Assembly (NCBI GenBank): GCA_030378005.1
Contig: JAUCGF010000090.1
Coordinates: 1 to 64,000, forward strand
DNA: 64,000 nt
Source of the DNA: Desulfococcaceae bacterium HSG9
GTDB taxonomy: Bacteria; Desulfobacterota; Desulfobacteria; Desulfobacterales; JAUCGF01
Direction of reading: 5' to 3'
Shown: positions 8,907 through 16,914 of the stretch, one piece after another
Layout of the letters: each line of letters begins with the position of its first letter
Numbering within the stretch: position 1 is the stretch's first letter
The notes under the pieces: model-generated
The model's input: only the letters and a program-made list of their open reading frames with translations
Database searches by the model: none
What the model was told of the DNA's origin: nothing
Translations under genes and position numbers: made by a program

Positions 8907-9794
8907 CTATTCCCGCTCATATCCAAAATCATACAAAGAGGCATCTGGAAACAACTTTTCGATACTTGCCTTATCCAACAGCTCTGATTCTTTGATTTTT
9001 TTATCAAAATCAGGAATGGGAGCATCTTTGGCAATCAGAAAAATCATGTTCTTTCCGCTATGATAATCCAGCTTTACCTGTTCCTCCGTTCCGAGAATCA
9101 ATTTTGCCTTATCCGCTTTAAATTCACCGCTATACAGCGTTTTAACATCCCCGGAAGCGTAAGCTATAATAACATACCCGTAAACGTCTTTATTCGTGGT
9201 AATTGTTATTTGATTAAGCTTTTCATCGGCCTTGAGCATATCCCCCGGATTGATCGGATGAGCCGCTGTTTGCGTGGATTCGTCTCTGACAGTCATCTGT
9301 TCGGCTGTCACGGTGATAGTCGCTATTGACGGATTAGACGAGAAATGGATATACAAAACCGCCAGGCAGCAAACCATAGCAAAACCGGCGGTTACCGAGG
9401 CTAATCTTTGCCGGGTTGTAAGAAAAGATAAATAACCATAAACATTAGAGGCAATTCGTTGAAACATTGAATCCGAAGCGGGTGCGGCTCGTTTTTCAAT
9501 AGCGGCCTGTAACTCCGCCGGCATCGAAACTGTTTGCAGAGACGACTCTTCGGCCCACTTTTCCGTCATGCGCACATCAAAATATAAATCTGCGCACGCA
9601 CGACAGGTAATCAGGTGCTTCTTGATTTCGGAGCGCTCCTGCGGTTCAGCCTCATCCAGCGCATAAGCCATGGCTTTAGCGGTCATAGCGCACTCTTCAC
9701 CAAAATCAGGAGGCCGCTCAAGGCTGTCCCGACGAAAAGATTCTATCAACGCATCGGCAAGCGCTTCTTTATCTATTGATTGTTCAGTATTCAT
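8907..9794 (-). CDS. Anti-sigma-like membrane protein (zinc-finger HC2 type, DUF4384-like C-terminus)
   Basis: A 295-aa protein from the ATG at 9794, chosen because AAGG lies upstream; an ATG at 9830 lacks a ribosome site. The N-terminal half has the HLITCRAC (H-x3-C-x2-C) motif of zinc-binding anti-sigma domains, followed by one transmembrane segment (VTAGFAMVCCLAVLYIHF). The outer C-terminal half (NKDVYGYVIIAYASGDVKTL) resembles DUF4384-like domains found with CHAT/TPR proteins. It would hold a sigma factor at the membrane until a signal arrives. The ECF-like sigma gene upstream on the same strand is the natural partner. The stop codon is TAG. Confidence 0.7.
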   Translation of the reverse strand: MNTEQSIDKEALADALIESFRRDSLERPPDFGEECAMTAKAMAYALDEAEPQERSEIKKHLITCRACADLYFDVRMTEKWAEESSLQTVSMPAELQAAIEKRAAPASDSMFQRIASNVYGYLSFLTTRQRLASVTAGFAMVCCLAVLYIHFSSNPSIATITVTAEQMTVRDESTQTAAHPINPGDMLKADEKLNQITITTNKDVYGYVIIAYASGDVKTLYSGEFKADKAKLILGTEEQVKLDYHSGKNMIFLIAKDAPIPDFDKKIKESELLDKASIEKLFPDASLYDFGYERE

Positions 9795-9847
9795 ATCACA
9801 CGACCTTGGGTTTATATCGGTTGGCGTCATTTTGCTATTGTTTAAAA

Positions 9848-9925
9848 TGTAGGGTGGGTGAAGAGAAACGAAACCCACCATTAATCAGCATTCGGTGGGT
9901 TTCGTTTCTCTTCACCCACCCTACA
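9848..9925. repeat. Perfect 32-bp-arm palindromic repeat
   Basis: Arms 9848-9879 and 9894-9925 are exact inverse complements around a 14-base loop. The core is TAGGGTGGGTGAAGAGAAAC, and each arm also contains a shorter GGTGGGT/ACCCACC palindrome. This resembles the GGTGGGTT...AACCCACC dispersed repeats seen in many genomes. It lies between the sigma and anti-sigma genes and would form a very stable hairpin in their transcript. Confidence 0.85.
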
Positions 9926-10105
9926 ATCAGGTATATTATTTTTTTGGAACTCCCTTGAATTCAGGTCATTACGAAATAACTTAAAATTTAAAACTTAAAA
10001 CTTGTAACTTACAAACTCAAAACTAACAAGCCTATATATATAACCAATTGAAACAGGCAAAAAGTAACATTATTTTTAATATTTGCCGCTTTTTCCAAAA
10101 TATCG

Positions 10106-10128
10106 GAGTGCAAGCTTCAGCTTGCGAG
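10106..10128. repeat. Short palindrome GCAAGCTTCAGCTTGC
   Basis: The inverted repeat GCAAGC-TTCA-GCTTGC lies just downstream of the sigma-factor gene. Two relatives lie at gene ends near 36049 and 43810, so this is a dispersed family and may act as a weak hairpin at transcript ends. Confidence 0.6.
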
Positions 10129-10154
10129 CGTTAAAGCAAATCCTTTTCATCAAT

Positions 10155-11090
10155 TTAATATTTATCCATATTCCGCACCATTATCTTTTTTAAGCGAGCC
10201 AGCGAACCTATCTTTTTACGCGTAAACTGCACTTTAATCGCATCGGCTTTCTTTTTTACCACCGCTTCATCCGTGTTTTCACACCCTAATTCATTCTGCG
10301 CCATCTGTTTGTAAGTCATACCGTCAAGGTGCATTTTGATATAATACGCATCACGAGGGTGTTCTGTTTCAAGCTCAAACAAAGAATCATAGAGCATTTT
10401 CTGTACCAATATTTTTTTGAAGCGAAGCAGCGAGCCTGTCTTTTTTTTACGCGTAAACTGCACTTTAATCGCATCGGCTTTCTTTTTTACCACCGCTTCA
10501 TCCGTGTTTTCACACCCTAATTCATTCTGCGCCATCTGTTTGTAAGTCATGCCGTCAAGGTGCATTTTGATATAATACGCATCACGAGGGTGTTTTGTTT
10601 CAAGTTCAAACAAAGCGTCATTGAAGATTTGTGTTTTTTGCTTGGATGCCAGCTGATCATCGGGCGTCTGGCAGGACGTCTCACCTTGCGAAATATTTTT
10701 GTGAATGAAGCTGTCGATTTGGTCATTTTCAGACCGATCATCTCCGGGGTTCACAATACATTCGGAAAATCGTATCACCTTGGCTTTTTCTTTTTCCATT
10801 TTGCATATTTCATTTTTAATTCGATCATTTAGCCGTAGCCACAGGTAATTTTTCAGCGATCCGCTGCCATTGTATTTACAAATATATTTGCCGTCCATAA
10901 GCTCGACCCAGTAATTGCTCACTACGTTTTCCGGATCGCCATAGCGGAACAATTTATTTGGGGCAAAAATAAGAAACCGCCGGTGAAAGCGTTTATAAAC
11001 CTTTGCGATTGCTTGGGTTTTCCCTTTACGCAAAGCCAAACATATCTTTTGGGCAAAATCGTAGTCTTTTTTATGTTTTTTATCAGTCAT
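10155..11090 (-). CDS. ECF-like sigma-70 factor with tandemly duplicated region 4
   Basis: A 311-aa protein from the ATG at 11090; a GTG at 11114 would add 8 residues. The N-terminal part (KVYKRFHRRFLIFAPNKL, then VVSNYWVELMDG) resembles sigma region 2. The C-terminal half carries two nearly identical copies of a helix-turn-helix unit (HPRDAYYIKMHLDGMTYKQM...). The copies are offset by exactly 231 bases (77 codons), for example 'ACGCGTAAAC' at 10218 and 10449. ECF factors normally have one region 4 and about 160-200 aa, so the extra length is explained by the duplication. It lies upstream of the anti-sigma-like gene on the same strand, suggesting a sigma/anti-sigma pair. Its promoter targets are unknown. 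Confidence 0.75.
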   Translation of the reverse strand: MTDKKHKKDYDFAQKICLALRKGKTQAIAKVYKRFHRRFLIFAPNKLFRYGDPENVVSNYWVELMDGKYICKYNGSGSLKNYLWLRLNDRIKNEICKMEKEKAKVIRFSECIVNPGDDRSENDQIDSFIHKNISQGETSCQTPDDQLASKQKTQIFNDALFELETKHPRDAYYIKMHLDGMTYKQMAQNELGCENTDEAVVKKKADAIKVQFTRKKKTGSLLRFKKILVQKMLYDSLFELETEHPRDAYYIKMHLDGMTYKQMAQNELGCENTDEAVVKKKADAIKVQFTRKKIGSLARLKKIMVRNMDKY

Positions 11091-11114
11091 AGCTCCAGCC
11101 GCTGTTTCGATCAC

Positions 11115-11431
11115 ATTTTATATTAAATATTTTACATGTTAAATAATTTCGCTTCGCATGTCAAAGAAAAAAGTACAACCCGCAAAAAGCCCTTTTATCC
11201 GTACATCTGCGTTATAATTTAAGGGCATAGACAGCCTCTCGGAATCCTTTTTCCGGCAGATTAAATCGTGTCATCTAAAAATAATTTGTTTTATTTGTTA
11301 CCTTTTCCCATTTTGATTTGAGTGTAACCTTTTTTGGTGAAAAGTAACTAACTGCAAATACAATACTTTTTTGAATAGTGCTTATCAAGACTTGTTCAAA
11401 TATGCTAAAACATTATGAACAATAACAATGT
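11115..11431. other. AT-rich intergenic stretch, nothing identified
   Basis: This stretch lies between the sigma gene start and the first MITE. It should contain the sigma gene promoter, but I see no convincing gene, RNA or complete repeat in it. Confidence 0.5.
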
Positions 11432-11661
11432 CAGTAGATCGAAAAGTTCCTTAAAAGTTCCATAGGAACGACATATTTGTAGCAGATATCAGCCCAGTAC
11501 CCACCCCTGAGTCCCGTAGGGACGGCATGTCCGCATCGGAATATGCCGTCCCTACGGGACTCAGCGGACACGGGGGATTCGGATTCTACAAATATGCCGC
11601 TCCTACGGAGCTGAAAACAGACATGCTGTTCATCGCCTTTCAAAAACTTTTTGATCTACTG
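11432..11661. mobile_element. MITE, CAGTAGATC-ended family, copy 1
   Basis: The ends CAGTAGATCGAAAAG (11432-11446) and CTTTTTGATCTACTG (11647-11661) are inverse complements with one mismatch. They are flanked directly by AATGT on both sides (11427-11431 and 11662-11666), a 5-bp target duplication. The interior folds back: GAGTCCCGTAGGGACGGCAT and its complement, and an outer GTAGGAGCGGCATATTTGTA-like pair. No transposase is encoded. Confidence 0.8.
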
Positions 11662-11686
11662 AATGTTTATAGCAAAGGATGGAAAA

Positions 11687-12016
11687 ATGAAAGCGCTTTC
11701 AGTAGAACAAAGCATCTTGGATGGCGAAAAAGAGCTGAAAGAACTTTTTAAATATGTGGAAACTGATACAAAAAGTTTAAAAGCCTATGATATGGAAGAA
11801 GAGATTTTTTCAAGAATTATGCGGATAGGTTTGGCAGTGATGAAATGCTGTTTTGCGGAAAAGGGAACCGGAGATGCAGGCGCGGAATCAGTCTTGGATA
11901 ATAGAACGGTGTTGAGAAAAGAAAGCGCATTGCGCGGCCGCTGTTATTTTTCTGTTTTTGGTGAAATAAAAGTTCCGCGTACGTACTGCTCTCAACCGCA
12001 AAACTTATTGCTATGA
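11687..12016 (+). pseudogene. Truncated ISKra4-like transposase (N-terminal remnant)
   Basis: Starting at the ATG at 11687, the 109 residues include FSVFGEIKVPRTYC, the conserved block near the N-terminus of ISKra4-family transposases, after a helical leader (EKELKELFKYVETD). The rest of the transposase is absent and the frame ends at 12016, about 90 bases before the left end of the IS4-like element. It is a relic, not a functional gene. Confidence 0.6.
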
Positions 12017-12285
12017 AAAAAAAGTAGGAGAATGACCTTCAAAGGGCTGGTCATTGTGACTAAATAAATTGCCCATTTTGATTAACAGACTTGATATAAA
12101 AAATTCACTACCGGACACTTCTCATAAGATCCATTTAACTTAGTTTGTATAGCAAAAATAACTTATGCTATACCTGCAATAAACAGAGCGTTTATCTAAA
12201 ATATGACAGGAAGTGATTGACAAACCCGATTGTCATTCATAATATAGTATCAACGTGCTTAAATCATATCAACGGAGATACATCA

Positions 12286-13369
12286 ATGAATGACAATGCA
12301 AAAAGATACAGAGCTGTCCGAAAAGCTCTCAACCTGTCAGGCTCGACACCTCCGCCGGGAAATCAGGCGAGGCGACTGAATACGCCGGCCGGCCTTATCA
12401 GCGGAATTGCAGGGAGTCAGAAAAGCTGTCTTCCTGAAATCGCGAATAAAGTGCCTGACGGTGCGAAACCGGAAAGCGGAGTGAAACAATTTTCGCGTCG
12501 GTCGCAAAATAAGAATGTCAGCGCCGAGGCTCATTTCATTCCGTTCGCATCGGAATTATTGTCAGGTCAGATAGCGTTTCAGGGCCAGGGCTGTTCAGTT
12601 CTAATTAAATTATATTTAGAAAGTACCAAAATTGACCGGTTCTGTATCAACTTGAACCACTTCAGGATAGTTCAGCCCTGAAATAGCTGATATAAGGCGT
12701 CAAAATTCCACGACTGAACGATATGAATTTTAGAACTGAACAGCCCTGGTTTCAGGGCACTCTTGCACCGGTTGCAGACGGCGGCACGGCAGGACGCGGA
12801 TGTGTCTGTTTAATGGTGAGCGCTGTTTATAAAAAACGTGCATCACCTGTCGCATGGTCAGTGATAAAAGGGAAAAAGGGTCATTTCCGGGAGGAGCTTC
12901 ACATCGAATTGATAAAACGTGTGGCTGAGATGATTCCAGAAGGAACGGATGTGATTTTTTCAGGTGACGGTGAGTTCGACGGAATCGCTCTTTTGGAGAC
13001 TGTCAACAGGGTTCGGGTTGCAAAGAGCTGATTTATCTTGTCACTGACATGAATTCGGCCTCGGATGCCTGCTTTTATTATAAAAAACGATTTAAAATTG
13101 AAACATTCTTCTCTGATTGGAAAAGCAGGGGCTTTAATCTTCATAAAAGCCATATCTCCGATTCCGAAAGATTATCGCGATTAATGATAGCAACGTGTTT
13201 AGCGTATATATGGATAATTTATTCAGGTGTGTTAACTATTTCACGGGGATGGGATAAAATTATCCACAGGACTGATCGCTGTGATTTAAGTTTATTCAAA
13301 CCAGGAAAAAATTGTCTCGATTATATTCTCAACGAAAATTTAAAAATACCTGTAGCTTTCAAAATATAG
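12286..13369 (+). pseudogene. IS4-like DDE transposase, broken by MITE, frameshift and deletion
   Basis: Three pieces belong to one transposase. The N-terminal part (MNDNAKRYRAVRKALN, from 12286 with GGAG upstream) runs to 12585. The central part carries the DDE-type blocks KGKKGHFREELH and FSGDGEFDGI, ending at 13031. The C-terminal part has YYKKRFKIETFFSDWKSRGF, up to 13369. Removing the MITE and one copy of its 10-bp target duplication joins parts one and two in frame as QIAFQGTLAPVADGG. Between parts two and three the frame changes and the family's usual intervening segment is missing, so the gene was dead independently of the MITE. Confidence 0.8.
12586..12748. mobile_element. MITE inside the transposase gene
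   Basis: A 163-bp element with perfect 19-bp terminal inverted repeats, CAGGGCTGTTCAGTTCTAA and its complement. It is flanked by the direct repeat GTTTCAGGGC at 12576-12585 and 12749-12758. It encodes nothing. A TTCAGCCCTG motif also occurs internally near 12671, as if two end sequences were joined. A 10-bp duplication fits mobilisation by an IS4-type transposase. Confidence 0.88.
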
Positions 13370-13479
13370 AAAAAAAGTGTACGGTAGTGAAATAAAAAAT
13401 AAAAAGTTTTATAAACCTTTCATATATATTATGGGAGGTTTATAAAAAATGTTTAAACAGTTTGTCAGCAGGCGAGGTA

Positions 13480-13776
13480 ATTTGTTTATGCTGAAGCTGA
13501 TAACAACACATAAATTCGGAAAACGTGAACGGCGAAAGACGACGACAATGTGACAGGTTAAAAACCGGAATTCCCGGTTTTTGAATATAGCTCGTCTGAA
13601 AGAGGAATATGAGAAAACAGGTTGCTCGATTATCAGTATGGGCACTAAAAAAGGTGGATATCGGCAATCACTTTCGGGCCGGTTCTCTTTATGCTTAGAA
13701 AGAAATCTGTCTATACGATCATGATTTTAACAGTTTCGACTAAGGAAAGGCTGTTCCTCACGGCATTTACGATATA
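13480..13776 (+). pseudogene. ISAzo13-like transposase remnant
   Basis: Translated pieces in shifting frames match the ISAzo13 family: NIARLKEEYEKTGCSIISMG-TKK (family form: IARLKxEY...NPVISxDTKK), then YDHDFNSFD, a stop, and GKAVPHGIYDI. Stops and a frame change make it non-functional. It ends just before the ribosome site of the next gene. Confidence 0.7.
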
Positions 13777-13794
13777 ATCTGAAAGGAGGATTCT

Positions 13795-14712
13795 ATGATA
13801 GAAGATCGCATTGTTTATATGAATGGTGCTTTTGTTGCTTGGAAAGATGCGCGGGTTCATATTATGAGCCACAGTTTAGCAAGGGCTTCAGCAATTTTTG
13901 AAGTCATCAGTTTACATTCAACTCCACAAGGGCCGGTTATTTTCAGACTTAAAGACCACATTAAGCGCCTTTTTAAATCAGCTAAATTGATCAATATGGA
14001 ACTGCCGTTATCACGCAAAGCATTTTATGATAAAGTTTCGGAAACAGTCAAGCGCAATAAAATTGAACACGGTATAATTAAAATCGTCGCCTATTTTCCC
14101 CAAATCGCTTTTGATATCCTTCCGCCCCAGTGGGGGGCTGATGTTTCTATTTTTGTGGCAGATCCGTCAAAAGACAGCCCAAATACGAATTTTGCAGTCA
14201 AACCGATGGAAAGCGCCTGTATCTCCAAATGGCGCAAACCGGACCCGCAGACGGTTCCGGTTGAGGCCAAAGTATCCGCGAACTACCTGAATGGCATGAT
14301 TGCCAAAATGGAAGCCAACCAAAACGGCTTTGAACACGCAATTATGTTAGATACTCAAGGATTTATCGCCGAATGTGGTACCGATTCGGTTTTTTTGGTT
14401 AAAGACGATTGTTTGATGACCGCAACACTGGGAACGATTCTTGACAGCATTACGCGCCGGTCAATTTTGGAAGCCGCCGCTTTTATCGGAATTGAAACAT
14501 ATCAAGGGCGTTTGAAACCTGAACTGCTTTTTAAAGCGGATGAAATCTTTTTATCATGCGCACCGTTTAAAGTGCAGCCGATCAATAAAATTGAAGAGCG
14601 AAAGATAGAGATAACACCGGGACCGCTGACTGGTAAGCTTTCAGCATTGCTTGACAGAATAACTGAGGGCCGGGAAGATCATTTTAAAGATTGGCTTTAT
14701 CCGGTTAAATAA
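13795..14712 (+). CDS. ilvE: Class IV PLP aminotransferase, branched-chain type
   Basis: A 305-aa fold-type IV aminotransferase. The PLP lysine is in EAKVSANYLNGM, and EcgtDSVFLV and GTILDSITRRS match the phosphate-binding loops of BCAT-type enzymes. The length fits the family (290-310 aa). It would swap amino groups between branched-chain amino acids and 2-oxoglutarate. D-amino acid aminotransferase or aminodeoxychorismate lyase are alternatives within the same fold, so the symbol is tentative. A strong AAAGGAGG lies just upstream of the ATG. The preceding region is IS debris, so it probably has its own promoter. Confidence 0.8.
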   Translation: MIEDRIVYMNGAFVAWKDARVHIMSHSLARASAIFEVISLHSTPQGPVIFRLKDHIKRLFKSAKLINMELPLSRKAFYDKVSETVKRNKIEHGIIKIVAYFPQIAFDILPPQWGADVSIFVADPSKDSPNTNFAVKPMESACISKWRKPDPQTVPVEAKVSANYLNGMIAKMEANQNGFEHAIMLDTQGFIAECGTDSVFLVKDDCLMTATLGTILDSITRRSILEAAAFIGIETYQGRLKPELLFKADEIFLSCAPFKVQPINKIEERKIEITPGPLTGKLSALLDRITEGREDHFKDWLYPVK

Positions 14713-14733
14713 GGCCAATCGACTTACCAATAT

Positions 14734-14866
14734 CAGTAGATCGAAAAAATTTTATGGAATACTGAAAAAGGAGTGCTGAACTTACAATTTAGCACAGGCC
14801 GAAGCATCAAATCTCTGTAAAACACTGCTAAACTGTAAGTTCAGCATTCCTTTTTTTGATCTACTG
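14734..14866. mobile_element. MITE, CAGTAGATC-ended family, copy 2
   Basis: The ends CAGTAGATCGAAAAA and TTTTTTTGATCTACTG match those of the element at 11432-11661, but the interior differs: a fold-back of GGAGTGCTGAACTTACAATT with its near complement. Flanks AATAT and TATAT may be a diverged 5-bp target duplication. It lies between the aminotransferase and lpd genes, and the T-run after its hairpin could act as a terminator. Confidence 0.75.
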
Positions 14867-14899
14867 TATATTTGAATACAAAGAAAGGAATATAAAATT

Positions 14900-16333
14900 A
14901 TGTCAACAAAAATAACGATAATCGGTGCGGGCCCGGGAGGCTATGTTGCCGCAATCCGTGCCGCTCAATCAGGGGCCAAAGTTACCGTAATTGAAAAGGA
15001 AAATGTTGGTGGTGTCTGCCTTAACCGTGGATGTATCCCTTCTAAAATTATGATTACCACGGCTGAAATGCTGGAAAAATTCCATCGCGCCGAAGAGTTT
15101 GGTTTAACGTTCGATGGCGATATGCGACCCGATATGGCACGTCTGATGGCTAGAAAAAAGGCGGTGATCGATATTCAGGCTAAAGGGATTTTGGGGTTGT
15201 TCAAACATCATAAGATTAATTATCTTAAAGGCGATGGCAGGATTACAAAGCATGGTTTGGCTGAGGTCAGACAGGCTGATGGTAATATAGCCGAAGTTGC
15301 CTGGGATAAACTGATTCTGGCAACAGGAACCCGTCCGTTTAATATTCCCGCATTTCCGTTTGACGGCGATAAAATTCTTTCCAGTGACCACGCTTTAAAT
15401 CTTGATGAAATACCCGAATCAATTATGATTGTGGGTGGAGGCGTTATCGGATGTGAATTTGCTTGCATGCTTGCATCTTTGGGTGCCAATGTGACTGTTG
15501 TTGAAGCACTGTCACGTATTCTTCCGCTTCCGTCCGTGGATTTGGATTGCTCCAAGGTGCTTGCCCGCGAGATGAAAAAACGCAAGATAAAGCTTATTGT
15601 CAATCGCACAGTTGATTCAGTTGAAATGGAGAATGACCTGTTGAATGTTACTATCGGGCCATCCCCGTTTTTGGAAAATCCTTCTGAAAGAGACCGCAAA
15701 CCGCAAACAGCGACAGTGCAAAAAATGTTAGTGTGCATTGGCCGCAAACCTAATACGGCCGGCATCGGCCTTGAAACTATCAGTCTTAAGCCGGATAAAA
15801 AAGGCTGGATTACAGTTAATGCGAAGATGGAGACAGAAGTCGCTGATGTTTACGCAATCGGAGATATCCTCGGACCGGAAAAAATCATGCTCGCCCACGT
15901 CGCTTCCGCCGAGGGTTTGACAGCGGCTGAAAATGCGATGGGAGGAGATCATAAAATGGATTATACGGTTGTCCCCGGAGCGATTTTCACCGCGCCCGAA
16001 GTCGCTAATGTGGGATTAACCCAAGCACAGGCTAAAGAGGCGGGTTATAAAATTCGCGCTGACAAGGTTCTTTTCCGCACAATTGGCAAGGCGCATGTCA
16101 TCGGGGAAATTGCCGGTCAGGCCAAGATCGTATCAGATGCTCAAAACGGTAAAATTCTGGGCGCGCATATCATCGGACCTCATGCAACCGATCTTATTGC
16201 CGAAGTCGTTCTGGCCATTAAAATGGGTGCCGACCTCAAAGATATCGCTGAAACGATTCATGCTCATCCGACTTTGGCTGAAATTATGCAGGAGGTTTCT
16301 TCCAAGGGGCTGGGGCAAGGTGTGCATGGATAA
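14900..16333 (+). CDS. lpdA: Dihydrolipoyl dehydrogenase
   Basis: A 477-aa FAD/NAD flavoprotein. It has the N-terminal FAD fold GAGPGGYVAA, the redox disulfide in GGVCLNRGCIPSK, the NAD-binding GGGVIGCEFA, the second FAD contact YAIGDI, and the C-terminal catalytic HAHPTLAE. It reoxidises lipoyl groups of 2-oxoacid dehydrogenase or glycine cleavage complexes. No other subunit of those complexes is adjacent, so its partner complex is not known from this window. AAAGGAAT lies upstream of the ATG. Confidence 0.93.
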   Translation: MSTKITIIGAGPGGYVAAIRAAQSGAKVTVIEKENVGGVCLNRGCIPSKIMITTAEMLEKFHRAEEFGLTFDGDMRPDMARLMARKKAVIDIQAKGILGLFKHHKINYLKGDGRITKHGLAEVRQADGNIAEVAWDKLILATGTRPFNIPAFPFDGDKILSSDHALNLDEIPESIMIVGGGVIGCEFACMLASLGANVTVVEALSRILPLPSVDLDCSKVLAREMKKRKIKLIVNRTVDSVEMENDLLNVTIGPSPFLENPSERDRKPQTATVQKMLVCIGRKPNTAGIGLETISLKPDKKGWITVNAKMETEVADVYAIGDILGPEKIMLAHVASAEGLTAAENAMGGDHKMDYTVVPGAIFTAPEVANVGLTQAQAKEAGYKIRADKVLFRTIGKAHVIGEIAGQAKIVSDAQNGKILGAHIIGPHATDLIAEVVLAIKMGADLKDIAETIHAHPTLAEIMQEVSSKGLGQGVHG

Positions 16334-16377
16334 AGGGTAGGACAAAATAGACCATTTGAAAAAATTAATTTCCCAAA

Positions 16378-16417
16378 TACTTGCTCTTGCTCGAATGACA
16401 GGAGCAAGAGCAAGTAT
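16378..16417. repeat. Hexamer hairpin (CTTGCTCTTGCTC) repeat
   Basis: ATACTTGCTCTTGCTC is followed, after a 9-base loop, by its exact complement GAGCAAGAGCAAGTAT. It lies downstream of lpdA and belongs to the same AAGAGC/AAGAGT family as the tract after the giant gene. Confidence 0.7.
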
Positions 16418-16527
16418 ATAAACTATACCCAAAATTTTAATAGGATACGATTTTTTAGATTGGACGATTATTTAACCATTGAAATTAGAAAGATTACCGA
16501 ACCATTGATTTAACGCGAATGGTATAA

Positions 16528-16851
16528 TACTACTTTGTTAGATTAAACATAACCGATTGAAATAATCTGACGTCATTCGACGTAATTTATTAAAATTCAA
16601 TGAATACAAGATGTTAGATGAAGTCATACAAATAATAAAAACCTTATTTTAGTTTTTAAAACCTTAGTAGAATATGAAATCTTATAAACTGAAACCTTAT
16701 TACCTTATCTGATACCGTCATTTTGTTACGAAATAGGATATTTTGCACAAAAATAAGGTAATAAGGTAAAAGACAGGACGGTATTTCAGCTACTAAGGTT
16801 TAAAATTCTAAAATAAGGTTTAATGTCAGCCGGTAATCTAACAAAGTAGTA
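16528..16851. mobile_element. Nested fold-back element with 18-bp inverted ends
   Basis: The outer ends TACTACTTTGTTAGATTA (16528-16545) and their exact complement (16834-16851) enclose a second long inverted repeat of AAACCTTATTTTAG and AAACCTTAGTAG blocks (about 16637-16825). ATAA occurs directly outside both ends, a possible 4-bp target duplication. No coding sequence is present. It fits a non-autonomous fold-back transposon, possibly with one element inside another. Confidence 0.7.
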
Positions 16852-16875
16852 ATAATCACCTCATTTGTGATTTTT

Positions 16876-16904
16876 GAAACGTGATGCGTGAATTCACGTT
16901 TCAC
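16876..16904. repeat. GTGAAACGTGATGCGTGAA fold-back repeat, copy A
   Basis: GAAACGTGATGCGTGAATTC followed by ACGTTTCAC forms a palindrome centred on GAATTC. It lies at the 3' end of the helicase gene. Copies B and C are near 18598 and 49143. Confidence 0.65.
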
Positions 16905-16914
16905 ATTTTACACA

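Larger units (their letters stand above)
12104..13391 (+). mobile_element. Degenerate IS4-like insertion sequence
   Basis: The terminal inverted repeats TTCACTACCGGACACTT (12104-12120) and AAGTGTACGGTAGTGAA (13375-13391) match at 16 of 17 positions. Both ends are bordered by ATAAAAAA (12096-12103 and 13392-13399), a possible 8-bp target duplication, although the sequence is low-complexity. The element contains one broken DDE transposase gene, which is itself interrupted by a MITE. Confidence 0.75.

Noticed and set aside
15220-15765. Minus-strand frame of 181 codons inside lpdA
   Set aside because: Shadow of a strongly conserved dihydrolipoyl dehydrogenase gene.
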